A stretch of 64,000 nucleotides of DNA from Saururus chinensis (taxonomy: Eukaryota > Streptophyta > Magnoliopsida > Piperales > Saururaceae), in the NCBI GenBank assembly GCA_035235625.1, contig CP141148.1:25979057-26043056 (forward strand). Direction: 5' to 3'. The notes below the pieces were generated by a model. That model ran no database searches and was not told the DNA's origin. It saw nothing but the letters and a program-made list of their open reading frames with translations. Positions 1 to 14,816 of the stretch are shown here, in pieces. How positions within the stretch are numbered: position 1 is the first letter of the stretch; each line of letters begins with the position of its first letter. A program made the position numbers and the translations under genes.

Positions 1-1061
1 TTATCCTTTTCACAATCGTAAATTGCACTTACACCTGGCAATTTAAAATTAACACTGACTCATCTGTGAAAAAGAAGATAAACAAGAATCCCTCCATGGC
101 TAATAGTTTATAATTTTTTTCAAATTCATCAAGATACAACCTCCCATTATGCATAACCATCTTTTTAAAAACACAACTTCTCTGTACAAATAACCAAATT
201 CTGCTAATTGAAACATGAAAAATAACTTTAAATAATGGAATCTTAATAGAATATCATGTGGGTCCACATGAATAATAATCTGAACATGGGTCAATATTGC
301 TTTTGAATTACATCAGATAAGGGGGGTAACTGCAATTTTCCATTCTCTTAAATGAACTGGTAAGGCAGTTATGACTATTTCAATTTATGAGCTATTGCGG
401 ACATTATTTATTCATGAAAAGCTGCACTTTTTTTCGCATAGGAAAATTGGAAGAACCCTTATAAAATAGAAAAGTTACAAGTCAACTTAATATAAAAGTA
501 TATACAGAAGAAACTGCAAAAATACAAAAGAAGGCATATCTCATACAAATGTTAAAACAGGAGATTTGCATTAAAATGGAATTGACAAATCTAAGTATCC
601 ATCATCTTAATGGGAGATAATGTCAGGGTTCAGAGTGGGTCATTCTCTTCCACTCATGTACGAAGGTCTTGGATGAAATTTATTAACGGTCCATCAAATC
701 TCTTAAATCAGTTAAACAGTTCCACGAAAGCAAAAATAAGGAAGAACAGAGAGAGCCTCTAGGGAGGCCAGCTGTGTGAACAAACCATTTAATGGCAATA
801 TTTCGAAGCATTTTGTCCACAGGTAAATGATTATCTATAGGTCTTATAAGTTTAGCTGATCAAATTGTTTGATAGTAGAAATTTGGTCCACAATTTCAAA
901 TCAAGTAAAGAATACCCTTAACATGATTTTTCACAGTAACCATATAACAGCTTATAAAGGCCAAAAGCTGATTTCTTAAATTTCCACCCCATCCTTTTCC
1001 TAGAAAATAATAAAAAATGTTTAAGGAGGATGACAAGAAACAAGGACACAGTGTGCTGTAC
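1..1061 (-). other. Intron of the E4 gene reaching the window edge
   Basis: After the exon ending HTQ at 1062, a GTACAG donor opens an intron. I looked for the next conserved E4 block (FYDKFNIRHNI-like) down to base 1 and did not find it. The intron is therefore at least 1061 bases, or the next exon is beyond the edge. The sequence is AT-rich, with no recognised repeat or other gene. Confidence 0.6.
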
Positions 1062-4000
1062 TTGTGTATGGGAGCCGGTAAACTCAATATCCACATAAAG
1101 CTTCAGGAGATTGCGGACTAGATACTCCAGAGAAAGTGGATGCCCTTCAAAGAGGGTAGCTGTAGCTGACGAGCCACTGCACAAAACAATAACCAACATG
1201 GCATGCAGTTAATATGATAATTTGCAAAAGCATGTAAAGAAATCTCTTTTTTCTCTCTTTCTTCACTGAGAAGAAATGAAAGATCGTTACCCTACAATAA
1301 TACTAACAAAGTAAGATTTCTACCTTCTTTGTGGGATCCAACAATTTAAAACTTCCACCATCTTTGCTCTTAGATAAGGGTTTGTAATATGTGAAGGACT
1401 AGCCATAAACATGATGATAAAGTTCAAAAAGTCATCCTGGTACAAAAAAGGAAAAAGAATTAAAGTGTAAGAAAAAGTTCCAAGAAAAATAAGGACCACT
1501 ATAAAAAATTACAATGTCTGAACATAAGAAAAAGTACCAGCAAGAACCCATCCAAAGCCTTCGGGACACGTGAAGCAAAAATAAGCAATTCCATTGCATC
1601 ATCTACAAAGTGCTCTGGCATAGATGCAAAGATCATTGGACATTCTGGTGTAAGAGGCATTTTAAATCCACCAACAAGATCCGCTAACCAAAAAATCATT
1701 AACCTATAAAAAGATAGTGCACGCTGAAAAAGTGCTCCATCCTTCAGGAAATAAAATAAATTAAATAAGACATCAGGTTGATAAATGAAGACCAATCCAA
1801 ACATAAACTTTGAAAGTTTCATTTTCAACATATATCTTCTTTTGAAAGGCAGTAACTCCTACATTATTTATATTAATAGAAAACAATTTAGAAATTCATC
1901 AACTATTAACTATATTTAAACCAACGTAACTAATTGGTAGAATATATATGTCAAAGGCTCAAGGTAGGAAGTTGTTCATTATCTACAAGAAAATTGGTAG
2001 GCTTCTCCATCTTCTTCAATTGAACCTTACAATTTGTAAACACTGAACCACGCGGAAAATATCATAGATTTTTAAATCCTGAGATTGGAAAGGTTTCCAC
2101 CTTTAAAAACTCGCCAACAAGTAATATCTACCAAATAAAATTTTTGCAACACATGATTGGCTTGGACCATACGAAACTATATACTATTTAACCAGTTTGT
2201 CATCAATTGGGAGAGAGAGAGATCTAATAGAAGAAACATAATATCAATTGACTAAACATACACGTAATATTTGGGCCTCGTAGCATAGCTTCTCCTGAGA
2301 ATGGAGTTCAATATCTTTCTCAATGCGAGCTATATCACGTTGAACTTGTGGTGATGCTTCTTGCCCCTGCATGGCCTTTAAAGAGGCCAGAGTGTCTTCA
2401 TACCTTGCCAAGTCCTGGTTTTGGTGGGAGGCAATTGGACAAGCATTAGTAATTAGACCTCGTGTACATGTATGGAATAAAATAACACTGACAAGAATTG
2501 CATCGTATTTGAAAGAATAGCCATGCACTTGGTGTGAACCTCACGTTCACCTAAAAAGGGTAGAACATACCCCCATCCTTTTCATGTTGTACACAAACAT
2601 GCATAAAGGGAAAAAAGAGGGAAAAACCGAGAAAAGCCATTATAATATCAAATTAAGAAAATATTAAAACAATTTCACTCCATATCTTTCTGGATAAAAA
2701 ATGCTGCAATATGTGTGCGTGTGTGTGTGTGTGTGTGTGTGGGAGAGGGAGGGGGAGAGAGAGAGAGTTGGATATTCATCATTGGGGAGCTCCAGTCAAA
2801 TCAGGGACCAACACATTTTTTTATCTGTGAGGATATTTTATGTGTGTAAGACATGATTGCCCAGGGTCAATTCCCTGCAGTGTCGAGGTACAAACCAACT
2901 TTCCTGGTGTCCCAACACTAACATCAAGCCATCTGTACTACCATTCAAAAGAAACAGAGAAACTTATAGACATAGCCTTAAGTACCCTTTATAAATCAGA
3001 TAAGCTATAGTAGCAAAAAACTGCTGAAACACTCCTGACAAGTGGATGGAAACTTTAAAGAACCCCAAGCTGCATGTAAGGCAGCAGTTTAAACGATTAG
3101 TCTTAACAAAGCCTCATTTTCACATAAATTAGTGGCATTAAGTTTTCTCAATTTCTTTTGTGTGATATTTTTCTATCCTTTGGCATAACTGTGGTTCTGT
3201 AACCATATGTTGATGAATAAATAGCATTGTTTACACAAATACTAAACTGCTTAAAATGGAAAGAACATACTATTAAGGCATTAAATCTTAAAAATTTTAA
3301 TTTTAAATATTAAATAGGTGTAAATAAGATACTTAGTTTGCTGCTTTCTTTGCTTATCAGGTACCAAATAGGCCCATCATTTCAATTCATCTATATCAGC
3401 ACAATTATTTGGCATCCTAATTGGTCAAAAGTAAGACCTTTTCTTATTAGAGGGAGAGAAAGTACAAACTGAGAGGCAATTCTCATCTGCATCAAAATAT
3501 TTGCATAGATACCTATTAGAAGTAAAATTAAAGTAAGCAGCAACATTCACCTGAACAAGATGCTTGAAGTCAAAAAATGCCTTCAAAAGTCCCAGATTTA
3601 GCACCCTTGAAGTCAAGAAGAAACACTCGCAAATAAATGAATATTTACGACTCTCAGTGCATCTTGATAATGGATTGGCTCTGGAAAGGCCAGAAGACCC
3701 AATTTTATATCCGGAACTTGTTGCTTCTTGAGACTGTGAAACCCGTTTCTCAGATTCTTCTTTCTCAATCCATGCAGAAACTTCATCAGATGATGCATGG
3801 AGAGCAGTCAAGCCTCTAAGATTAAGATTGACCATCAATTAGAGGCTTGTGTGGCTAATAGGCATGGAGAAAAAAGAAAATTGCATAAAATAATTATAGT
3901 ATCATAAGAAAAGTTTCGATGTATTTATTAACCTTAAGTCCAGTCGATTGTTGGCAAATACATATTTGTGATCTATTTTGTCCCTTTTTGTTAAGTTAGC

Positions 4001-5565
4001 ATCCAAGAAGGGTTCACAGAGCCGAAGCATGACAGCACTAAGGTTGACAAAAGTAGCAGAACTTGCACAGGATAATGGATCAACCTGTAATCAGGGGGTA
4101 AGTTATACAAAAATTGGATTATATGTTACCGGGAAAATAAATTATAGGCAAGACCATATCACCAAAATGTTTAAGGTCGCAAAAGAATCACCTGCAAATG
4201 AGATCTTGAGGAGTTAGTTTCTATAACTTCTGCTAGATAATCAAGCACGCTTTCTCTAGTCTCAGAGTTTTTAAGAAGGGTAAGAAGAACTTCAGCGAGG
4301 CCATCATAGAGATTGTTCATCAAAGTCTTAATGGTAGAAAAAGAAGATAACAGATCTGCTGGTCTACGATTTGATGCATCAGAGAAGCATTGTTGTCTGG
4401 AAGAATGGAAAAGAAATCACATTTAATAACTATGCATTGGAAGAGTAACTTTAGCATATTTTTGCACTAGAGAGTGAAAAGAGATCTGTTAGACAAATTT
4501 TGTTTTGCAGATAAAAACCAGTAAAGAAGTTTTCACCCTCCTTCAATTTTCAAAATTTTGCAAAATTTGGGCAGCTTTAAGACTAAACCCCTAAAGGTAA
4601 CTACAAGAAGCTGCTGTAAGCATGCTAAAAGGAACTAAATCAATGAACAAGGAGACTCGGCCAATATTTTAGTTCAAAAATGGGTAGTACACAAAATATA
4701 CCAGTAGCCAAACTTCAACTTACCCAACATCAGGCTCGCTTATAAATAAAGCATGATCAGGAAGTGCACTAATATGAAAAAAAGGACCCAAGATGCTTGT
4801 CATCTCAATTGCCCGCCCATTGACGTAAGTTCCCCTGGGGATCCACCACTGATGATTGACCAGAGCTTTGGCACAATTAGGGTAGCTCACCAACAGCATA
4901 AGTGCCCTCAGAGGCTGCTGAAAATTACCCAGACAAGATACCTTCAACACACTACCCCTTAGATCTTCATATACACCTCTTAGTACTGGCTCCAAACTAT
5001 CATAGTCCGAATCCCTAAAGAACTCTTCAAGAAAACCAGGAGGGGAACTCACTCCACTTCCCAAGCTGGATCCAGCAAACCCGGCAACTGAAGTTGAGAC
5101 CTCAGAGAATATCAAGTCCAACAACCGAAAATTCACTGAATTATTGCCCCTCTGGCTGGAAGAAAACATATCAGGATTTCCCAAATGTATCCGACAGTAA
5201 GAAACAGCTAACTTCCTGGCTTGCTTGATGACAAACTCAATCTCAGATTTCAAATTCTTGTCTTTCATGTTGGCAACCTTCTTTGATTCTTCGTAAGCAC
5301 GACGATAGCACCCCACAAGGTATGGAAACGGCGGTTCCGCCTCAGGGGGGATTTCTGCGGATAAGCGGTCGATCAGAACCCTCTCGACAAGCTCACGGGA
5401 CAGCATCAAAGGTTTGCCCTCGCTTAGAATCTCAGCAGCAGTCATCTCTAAATAGATAACTCTAGGGTCAGTTTCAACAGGGCCCATCAGGGAGACTAAG
5501 AAGATCTTCCGGAGAATTATGTCCTCCACTTCAGCGGGCGACCTCTGGGGCTTCTGGGTCGCCAT
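1062..5565 (-). CDS. PUB1: Ubiquitin conjugation factor E4 (UFD2/PUB1-type U-box E3/E4), 5' part, runs off the left edge
   Basis: E4 factors extend ubiquitin chains on substrates already carrying a few ubiquitins; the Arabidopsis counterpart (PUB1/MUSE3) acts in proteasomal turnover, including of immune receptors. The protein starts MATQKPQRSPAEVEDIILRK, which closely matches plant E4 N-termini. Coding exons on the minus strand, by splice sites and phase: 5565-4724, 4396-4192, 4084-3933, 3815-3551, 2414-2262, 1741-1538, 1436-1324, 1176-1062. They join without a stop into 683 codons. Recognisable blocks are AVSYCRIHLGNPDMF, LTSILGPFFHISALPD, ICECFFLTSRVLNLGLLKA, FYRLMIFWLADLVGGFKMPL, LLIFASRVPKALDG and EYLVRNLLKLYVDIEFTGSH, so the Ufd2 core is entered. 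The usual length is about 1030-1040 residues, so the rest of the core and the C-terminal U-box lie outside. The ATG at 5565 is chosen because it gives the conserved N-terminus. Exon reading frames are intact, so the gene looks functional. Confidence 0.93.
2712..2767. repeat. (GT)n followed by (GA)n microsatellite
   Basis: About 15 GT units are followed by a G/GA-rich tract inside the large intron between the exons at 3551 and 2414 of the E4 gene. Confidence 0.9.
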
Positions 5566-6304
5566 AAATTTGACCTCAGAACAAAACTAACTGGATTTTT
5601 CACAAACGGGTGTCCACAAAAACAGCCTTCTGACCACAAATCCCACTATAAAAGACCAGATTTCAAGGTTTCCGCAAATGGGTATTTCAGATTACTCGTC
5701 AAAAGCGTGTCATTCACAATGGAATGCAATAATATCATACGACGCATAAACAAGCACTGCACATGGAACCGTCATCAGATACACATCACAACAGGTAGAT
5801 CAAATAAACATACAAAAACAGGCATATATACAGCAATACGAAATCAAAAAGCTCACTATATTCGACAATCAATGACATTCAATCCAAGTGGAAGACAATC
5901 ATCACCTGCTCAGACTGAAACAAAAGGGACGGACTTTGTTATTCAGATAGTTGAAGAGAAGAAGGGTCTTCGGCATCCATCAACGCAGGAGGAAGAGCAG
6001 AGAGAAGTCTACCGAGAACTGGAAAGGGAGGGAAAAGAGCAACAAGACATCATCCGATGTGCCCAAAATTGGGCCTGGGCTCTTGTATTGTTGAAGAGTC
6101 CAACTTCCTGTGTTATTGGGAGAAGGCTCGGAAGGGGAAACAAGCCTGGTTTTGGTTTCGGCAGAAATTAGAGTGGTGAGATATTTCCCTTTCCCAATGG
6201 AGTATTAGTAGCCCATTTATGTGAGTTCGAGCTCATATAAGCTTCATGCGACAGAAAATATATTAGCAGTTAGATTAACATTGAAGGGTTTTTTTAATTT
6301 GGTA
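5566..6304 (-). promoter_or_regulatory. 5' leader and promoter region of the E4 gene
   Basis: This is the region immediately upstream of the ATG at 5565. It is of mixed composition and contains a purine-rich stretch near 5940-6060. An uninterrupted plus-strand frame at 5707-6171 has no recognisable domain and sits where the leader/promoter of the minus-strand gene must be, so I do not call it a gene. No TATA box could be placed with confidence. Confidence 0.4.
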
Positions 6305-6532
6305 AGATATATAGTATCGAAAAAGTTTATATAAGCCCGGGCTCATAGATGCCTATGTGAGCCCGGGCTCAATGGGCCATTGGATTTACATCCGGTGGCC
6401 CATAATATTAATGAGTATTTAAACATATAAGTATTATAGACCGTCGAATGTAAATCCAATGGCCCATAGAGCTAGGGCTCACATAGGCGTATATAAGCCC
6501 CGGCTCATATAAACGAGACTCATACTATATAT
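6305..6532. mobile_element. MITE-like long inverted repeat (foldback element)
   Basis: Two arms of about 90 bp (6305-6398 and 6441-6532) are inverted copies with roughly 80 percent identity, separated by a loop of about 42 bp. Shared blocks include GCCTATGTGAGCCC and GGGCCATTGGATTTACAT. The arms end in an AT-rich part (ATATATAGTAT). A transcript would fold into a long hairpin. A related but more diverged element is at 56472-56665. There is no coding capacity and no clear TSD, so the superfamily is not assigned. Confidence 0.75.
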
Positions 6533-8890
<2,358 letters not shown>

Positions 8891-8895
8891 CATGA

Positions 8896-9304
8896 TGTTG
8901 TGTACGCCACGGGACATCTTCCTCACCATGCACTACTTTCCATTTTAGGACCTACTATATTAGGGTTACTTTTGGTAATTTCTTTTTGTGATGTAATAAA
9001 GCGTAATCAAGGGGATTTGGTTAATGATTGTAACGAACCAGCTGTGGTCCATAATTAAGGGTATTTAATTGTAATGGACCAGCTGGTCCCTAATCAGGGG
9101 GATTTGATTATAATGGACTAGCTTGTCCGTAATCAGGGGGATTTGATTGTATAGGACCAGCTGGCCGCCTCCCATAAAAGGGGTTGTCTTCCTCCTTGGA
9201 CATTTATGCAAAATTCAGAATTATTTCTCTTCTTCCTTCATCCAAACTTCTCTCATTTCCCCTTCGTGAACTAGGTACTATTTGTGTCCAATTCGAACAC
9301 AACG
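8896..9304 (+). repeat. 5' LTR of the Reina-like element
   Basis: It starts TGTTGTGTACGCC and ends CGAACACAACG, where the final base has changed from the expected A. By eye it is roughly 93 percent identical to the 3' LTR. Both LTRs carry about four imperfect copies of a unit of about 33 bp centred on GGACCAGCTGGTCC-like sequence (9045-9170 here). A degenerate TATA (CATAAAAG) lies near 9174. Confidence 0.95.
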
Positions 9305-9305
9305 T

Positions 9306-9317
9306 TGGTATCAAATA
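9306..9317 (+). other. Primer binding site, tRNA-iMet type, degenerate
   Basis: TGGTATCAAATA directly follows the 5' LTR. Plant iMet sites read TGGTATCAGAGC, so the first eight bases match and the rest have decayed. Confidence 0.75.
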
Positions 9318-9331
9318 CTCATCAATCTGCC

Positions 9332-10480
9332 ATGGCACGAGGCAAACAGCCGGCAACAGCTCCCGAGACGAAGCCCTAGAAGGGACAAGAGGACATGGCG
9401 GGCAGCCCCAAACCAGCGACCGAATAGGCTGATCCCTCTATGCTCTTGCATATCCTTGCACAAGTCAGGCACCTCACCACGGCGGTTTCCCAACTTCAAG
9501 CAGCCCCCACAACATCACTTTTTCCCAAGCCGCAGCAGCCCAGGCTGAGTTGGGTGAACCTTTGGTGCCCGTCAAATCTCACGCCCCCCGGCCTCCAAGC
9601 GTTGTCCGAGAGAGAGGTGCACCATCCTAGACATTCAGTCCGCTTCGGCACCTTTGATCAGCACAAAGAAGGAGGATGTGCAGGTTGTAAATTCGAGGCC
9701 CTCCAGGTGTTCGAGGAAATGCCTCAATGGATGATTAGGAGGAGTACTCTGCCTCCCATGGAGGACTTCGGGGTGGGGCTGAGCCACGTTTGGCCCGTCT
9801 TCAATTCCCACAGTACAATGGAGATGTAGACTTGGTGGAATGGCTATACAAGGCGGAGAAATTTTTTCCCTACTAGGGAACTCACTCTGAGGCTGAACGG
9901 TTATGCATAGCTACTTTTTATCTAGACGGTGATGCTTCATTTTGGTTTCAGAGCTTCGAGAAGGAGGTCGGCTTCCCAACTTGGACTTCATTCGCCGACG
10001 AGCTTTGTGTCCAATTCGGACCAAACGAGTTCCAAGATTTCAATGAGATGCTGTCCACCTTGCGCCAAACCACTATCGTGCAAGCATACTACACCGAGTT
10101 CATGAAGATTGCAAATCGCCTCCTTGATTGGCCAATGGTAGCCTCGTTGAAACTTTTAAAAATGGGGCTCAAACCAGAAATTTCAGACGAGATGTGTCAT
10201 TTCCCTTGTACATCAATGCGTGAAGTTGTGTGTCATGCATGAATTGAAGAGGAGAAGTTGGCCCGGCAGCAATGAGGAGGTCGGCTGGGCTCTTCTCTTC
10301 AAACCCCAACCAGCCCAGCGCCCTTCCCTACCGCAGCAACCAGCCGCCCCAGCCAGCCCTCCACCCCTGTTGGTGCTCCTATACGTTGCCTCACTCCGGG
10401 CCAGATGGAAGAGCAGAGATCGAAGGGCTTGTGCTTCAAGTGCGATGAGAAGTTCGTACCCGGCCATCGGTGTTCCATCC
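9332..10480 (+). pseudogene. Broken gag of the Reina-like element
   Basis: The reading begins MARGKQPATAPE at 9332 and meets stops after 15 codons and again near 9428. A frame change near 9830 leads to the conserved gag core: WLYKAEKFF, then DGDASFWFQSFEKE, then LRQTTIVQAYYTEFMKIANR and a further stop near 10240. A zinc knuckle CFKCDEKFVPGHRC lies at about 10432-10473 and is intact (CX2C, H, C). Gag would coat the element's RNA; this copy cannot make a full protein. Gag core and pol share frame 1, which suggests the ancestor had one gag-pol frame. Confidence 0.85.
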
Positions 10481-13400
10481 GAGGCAGCCTACTAGTCGAG
10501 GAGGCTAACGAGGAGGATTATGATCCAGCCCCGGATGCACTGCCACCTTATGACAGTGTGCTACCTGAGATTTCGATGCATACTTTTTCAGGGGCCTTCA
10601 CTCCTCGCACCATGCGCGTCCAAGGCCACCTCAAGCAGCAGCAAGTGGCCATACTTATCGATAGTATCTCCACCCATAACTTCATCAATGATAAGGTGAC
10701 ACAACGGTTGAGGTACTTTGTGTCAGATTCAAAGCCGTTCGACGTCTTGATCAGCGATGGCAAACACTTTTGGAGCACTGGGGTGTGTGCACAAGCTTCA
10801 TTATCCATCGAGGGACATACCTTCACCACCGATTTGTTCTTGCTGCCCACAAAAGGGGCTGACATGGTGTTGGGAGTCCAATGGCTTCAGGAGCTGGGTG
10901 ACATAGTATGGAACTTCCATGACATGGTCATGGACTTTGAGGTACACGCGCAACGGGTTTGCATCCAAGGTTCTGATCCAGGCACTTTGTAGTCCGCCCA
11001 ATCGGTAAGCTCCCTCTTTTAGTTTGCACCTCAAGGAATTTTCCTTCAGCAGCGTGCCACTATTGATGTGCGCCAAGGCAGCCTTCCGAAGGATCTATTT
11101 GCTCTATTGGCATAGTATGAAGATGTCTTCGCCGAGCCTAAGGGGCTACCTCCGGTGCGACCCCATGATCACCACATTCTTATCATCCCTGGTGCTTCAC
11201 CCACAAATGTCCATCCATACCGATACCCTCACATCCAGAAGGCGGAGATTGAGCGCTTGGTGGCCAACATGCTCTAGTCAGGTATCATCCAACCGAACAC
11301 TAGTTCATTCTCTTCACCAGTGTTACTTGTTTAGAAGAAGGATGACACTTAGTGGTTCTATGTAGACTACCGGGCACTGAATGCTATCACCATCAAGGAT
11401 AAGTATCCTATTCCGGTGATTGAAGAGCTCCTCGATGAGCTGACTGGGGCGACCATCTTCAGCAAGCTTGATCTTCGCTCGGGGTATCATCAAATCCGTG
11501 TGCAGCCAGCTGATGTCCACAAGATAGCCTTCCGCACCCATGATGGCCATTTTGAGTTCTTGGTCATGCCATTTGGGTTGACCAATGCACCAGCTACCTT
11601 CTAGAGCCTCATGAATGACTTGTTCCGCCCTTTCCTCCGCCGATTTGTCTTGGTCTTCTTTGATGATATATTGATCTATAACACATAATGGGTGGATCAC
11701 TTGGAACATCTCAGGTCTATCCTCTCCATTTTGCGAGCTAATTCATTATTCCTTAAGCACTCTAAGTGCTCTTTTGGCAGTAAACAGGTGGAGTACCTTG
11801 GTCATGTCATCTCTCATGAAGGGGTTGTCACTGACCCTTCAAAGGTGGCCGCTATGCTCTCATGGACGACCCCCACTTGTGTCCGAGCACTGCGTGGATT
11901 TCTAGGCCTTACAGGATACTATCAGCGTTTCATCAGTCACTATGGGATGATTGCTAGTTCCCTCACTGCCCTCCTCAAGAAGGGGGCCTTTACTTGGATG
12001 GAGGCGGCCCAAGAGGCCTTTGAGAGGTTGAAGCAGGCCATGGAGACTGCCCCAGTCTTGGTTCTTCCAAATTTCAGTCGTTCCTTTGTGGTGGAGAGAG
12101 ATGCTTCAGATGTGGGTCTTGGTGTCATTCTACTTCAAGATGAGCGGTCGATTGCCCTTTTCAGAAAAACTCTTGCTGGCTACTCTTTATTACTTTTAGC
12201 ATATGAGAAAGAGATGCTCGCCATAATACATGTAGTAACCAAATGGCGCTCTTACTTGCTCGGCTGCCACTTCCTCATCTGCACAAACCATCAACCCTTG
12301 AAGTACTTTCTTGAGCAGCGGGTGTCAACTCCGGCACAACAGCGATGGGTCAGCAAACTTTTGGGCTATAATTATGAGATGGTATACAAGAAGGGGGCAG
12401 AAAACATAGTGGCAGATGCTCTCTCTCGCCGACCTTCTGAGGGATCTTGTCTTGCATTGTCCATACCCTCTTGCCCCTTCCTACCGGAGCTGCAGCAAGC
12501 TTACTTGGAGGACTCATCCACACATGAGCTGGTTATATACAAGGTGACTCTGCTGCCCTTCCTTTCTTTGTGTGGCAAGATGAACTTCTCTTTTGGAAGG
12601 GACGACTGTGGGTGCCAGATGCATATGACCTATGACAGCGTATTCTCTATCATTTCCATGACACACCATTGGCTGGACATGAGGGTTCCTTCCGAACATA
12701 TAAGTGGGCCAGTCAGAGCTTCTTGTGGCAGGGTCTTCGGAAGGCAGTTCCAGACTATGTTGTTGTGTGTGATGTCTATCAGTGGGCAAAGGCTGCCACT
12801 ACATCACCTGCTGGGTTACTTCAGCCCCTCCCCATTCCGGACAAAGTTTGGGAAGATGTGTCTATGGATTTCATGGAGGCCTTGCCCGTAGTACAGGGCA
12901 AATCAGTGATTTTGGCAGTTGTGGATCGTTTGTCCAAGTATGCGCATTTATGTGCCTTGGGCCATCCATTCACCACCAAAACAGTAGCTGAGATGTATGT
13001 TCCTGAGGTAGCTAAGCTGCATGACATGCCTCGCACCATTGTTTCCGATCGAGACTGGATCTTCCTCTCTCAGTTTTGATGCGAGTTCTTTGCACTTTAG
13101 GGCACCAAGCTTCATATGAGTACCGCCTATCACCCACAGATAGACGGGTAGACAGAGGTGGTTAACCGCTGCTTGGAACAGTACTTGCGCTGTTTCATTG
13201 GGGATCAGCCCAGCCGATGGTTCCAGCTCCTTCCTTGGGCGGAATGGTTGTACACCACGGCCTATCATACCATGGCTGGATTCACTCCCTTTGAGGTAGT
13301 TTATGGGCTCCCTCCTCCAATCGTGTTGTCTTATGTGCCTCACCGCTCTTTTGTGGTTGAGGTTGATTATATGCTCCATACACGAGACGAGGTTATCCGA

Positions 13401-13904
13401 CAACTTAAACTCAATTTGGCATCCGCTCAGAACCATACGAAGCAGGTATATGATAAGAAGCATGCTGATCGGGAGTTCCATGTGGGCGATCTTGTTTATG
13501 TCTCAGTGATTCCTCAGCATCAAACCAGCTTATTCCATGCTGACAATGCTAAGTTGGCTCCACGTTACCACAACCCTTATTCCATTATCGAGTGCATCAG
13601 ACCCGTGGCTTACTGCTTGGCATTGCCCACTGGATCATTGGTGCACCCAGTCTTCCATGTCTCTCGCCTTTGCCATTTTGTTGGGGATCCGACCCTTGTC
13701 TCTAGTGCCCCGCCTCCACCACTGATGGGGCCTCCCAAGCCTGACTTACCCACACCCGCCTCTGTGCTTGATAAACGACGGGTGCGTCGTTTGGGCCACA
13801 TAGTCACCGAGGTACTCGTGTCTTGGCAAGGTCAACCTCTTGAGGATGCTACTTGGATGCTTGAGGACAAGTTCATGGAGCGCTACCCTACTTTGTCGCC
13901 TTGA
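10481..13904 (+). pseudogene. Broken pol (PR-RT-RH-IN-chromodomain) of the Reina-like element
   Basis: The protease motif near 10650 reads LIDSISTHNFI where the family has DSG, so the active-site glycine is lost. Reverse transcriptase (about 11350-11690) keeps [13 protein letters not shown] and [14 protein letters not shown]; the YVDD position reads FFDD, and stops interrupt at about 11602 and 11686. RNase H (12060-12430) keeps ERDASDVGLG, KEMLAIIHVV and VADALSRRP. A frame shift near 12560-12650 separates it from integrase, in which the second zinc cysteine has become Tyr (CDVYQWAK). The three catalytic acids remain: SMDF, VSDRD and TEVVNR. The end (13752-13904) resembles a chromodomain, VLVSWQGQPLEDATW. 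The nearest purine tract before the 3' LTR is weak. Confidence 0.9.
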
Positions 13905-13934
13905 AGACAAGGTGAAAGTGGAAGTGTGGTGGAG

Positions 13935-14350
13935 TGTTGTGTACGCCACGGGACATCTTCCCCACCATGCACTACTTTCCATTTTAGGACCTACTATATT
14001 AGGGTTACTTTACTTTTGGTAATTTCCTTTTGTGATGTAATAAAGCATAATTAAGGGGATTTGGTTAATGATTGTAATGGACCATCTGGTGGTCCGTAAT
14101 TAAGGGGATTTGATTGTAATGGACCAGATGGTCCCTAATCAAGGGGATTTGATTATAACGGACTAGCTAGTCCGTAATCAGGGGGATTTGATTGTATAGG
14201 ACCAGCTGGTTGCATCCTATAAAAGGGGTTGTCTTCCTCCTTGGAAGTTTATGCAAAATTCAGAATTATTTCTCTTCTTCCTTCGTCCAAACTTCTCTCA
14301 TTTCCCCTTCGTGAAGCTAGGTACCGTTTGTGTCTAATTCGGACACAACA
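13935..14350 (+). repeat. 3' LTR of the Reina-like element
   Basis: TGTTGTGTACGCC to GGACACAACA. Compared with the 5' LTR it has an extra short TACTT duplication near 14010 and an intact TATAAAAG at 14219-14226. It is followed directly by the CATGA target duplication. Confidence 0.95.
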
Positions 14351-14355
14351 CATGA

Positions 14356-14816
14356 CCCCTACAGCACCAACCAGGGCCATTATCACTTAACTCCATCTCA
14401 CCTCCTGGCCATTACTCATGCCCCATATCCCTCATTCACGAGCGTTAGCCTCTAGAGCTGCTGCCATCGACCTCCATCCGAGGTGGTTCTTGCTTCCGAT
14501 GATCTAATGCAAACCCTCCAACAGTCGGCTGATGGACCTTAGCATCATCACAGCCTCCAGACCCACCAATAGGCCCTCTACCCCTTTTTTTCCCTTTGGT
14601 TGTGCATGCAATTTTTTAAAGTTTTGAAAATAAAACTTTTGGGCCCATAAACAAGTTTTGAGCCTAGTAACTATTTTTCTTGAATTCTAATCATTTTGAG
14701 CTCGATTCTTTCAAAGAAACTTAAAGGTCCTTCATAAGGCTCGGAACAATGAATGTATCGAGCCTAATAACACGTAAATCAGACACCAAGATCATAGGCT
14801 ACACCCTCAAGAGGCA
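14356..14816. other. Spacer between the Reina-like and Athila-like elements
   Basis: C/T-rich and then mixed sequence that continues the pre-insertion site sequence broken at 8890. No gene or repeat recognised. Confidence 0.45.

Larger units (their letters stand above)
8896..14350 (+). mobile_element. Complete but decayed Ty3/gypsy chromovirus (Reina-like)
   Basis: The element is 5455 bp with two LTRs (8896-9304 and 13935-14350), TG start and CA end at the 3' LTR, and a perfect 5-bp target duplication CATGA at 8891-8895 and 14351-14355. A tRNA-iMet primer site follows the 5' LTR. Gag, zinc knuckle, protease, reverse transcriptase, RNase H, integrase and a C-terminal chromodomain follow in that order, as in chromoviruses. 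The small size, short LTRs and single gag-pol frame point to the Reina lineage; that assignment is inference. Stops and at least two frame changes make it non-autonomous now. Confidence 0.95.

Noticed and set aside
5707..6171. Open frame of 154 codons upstream of the E4 gene
   Set aside because: No domain, and it lies where the leader/promoter of the divergent gene should be. One uninterrupted frame of this length is not enough evidence.
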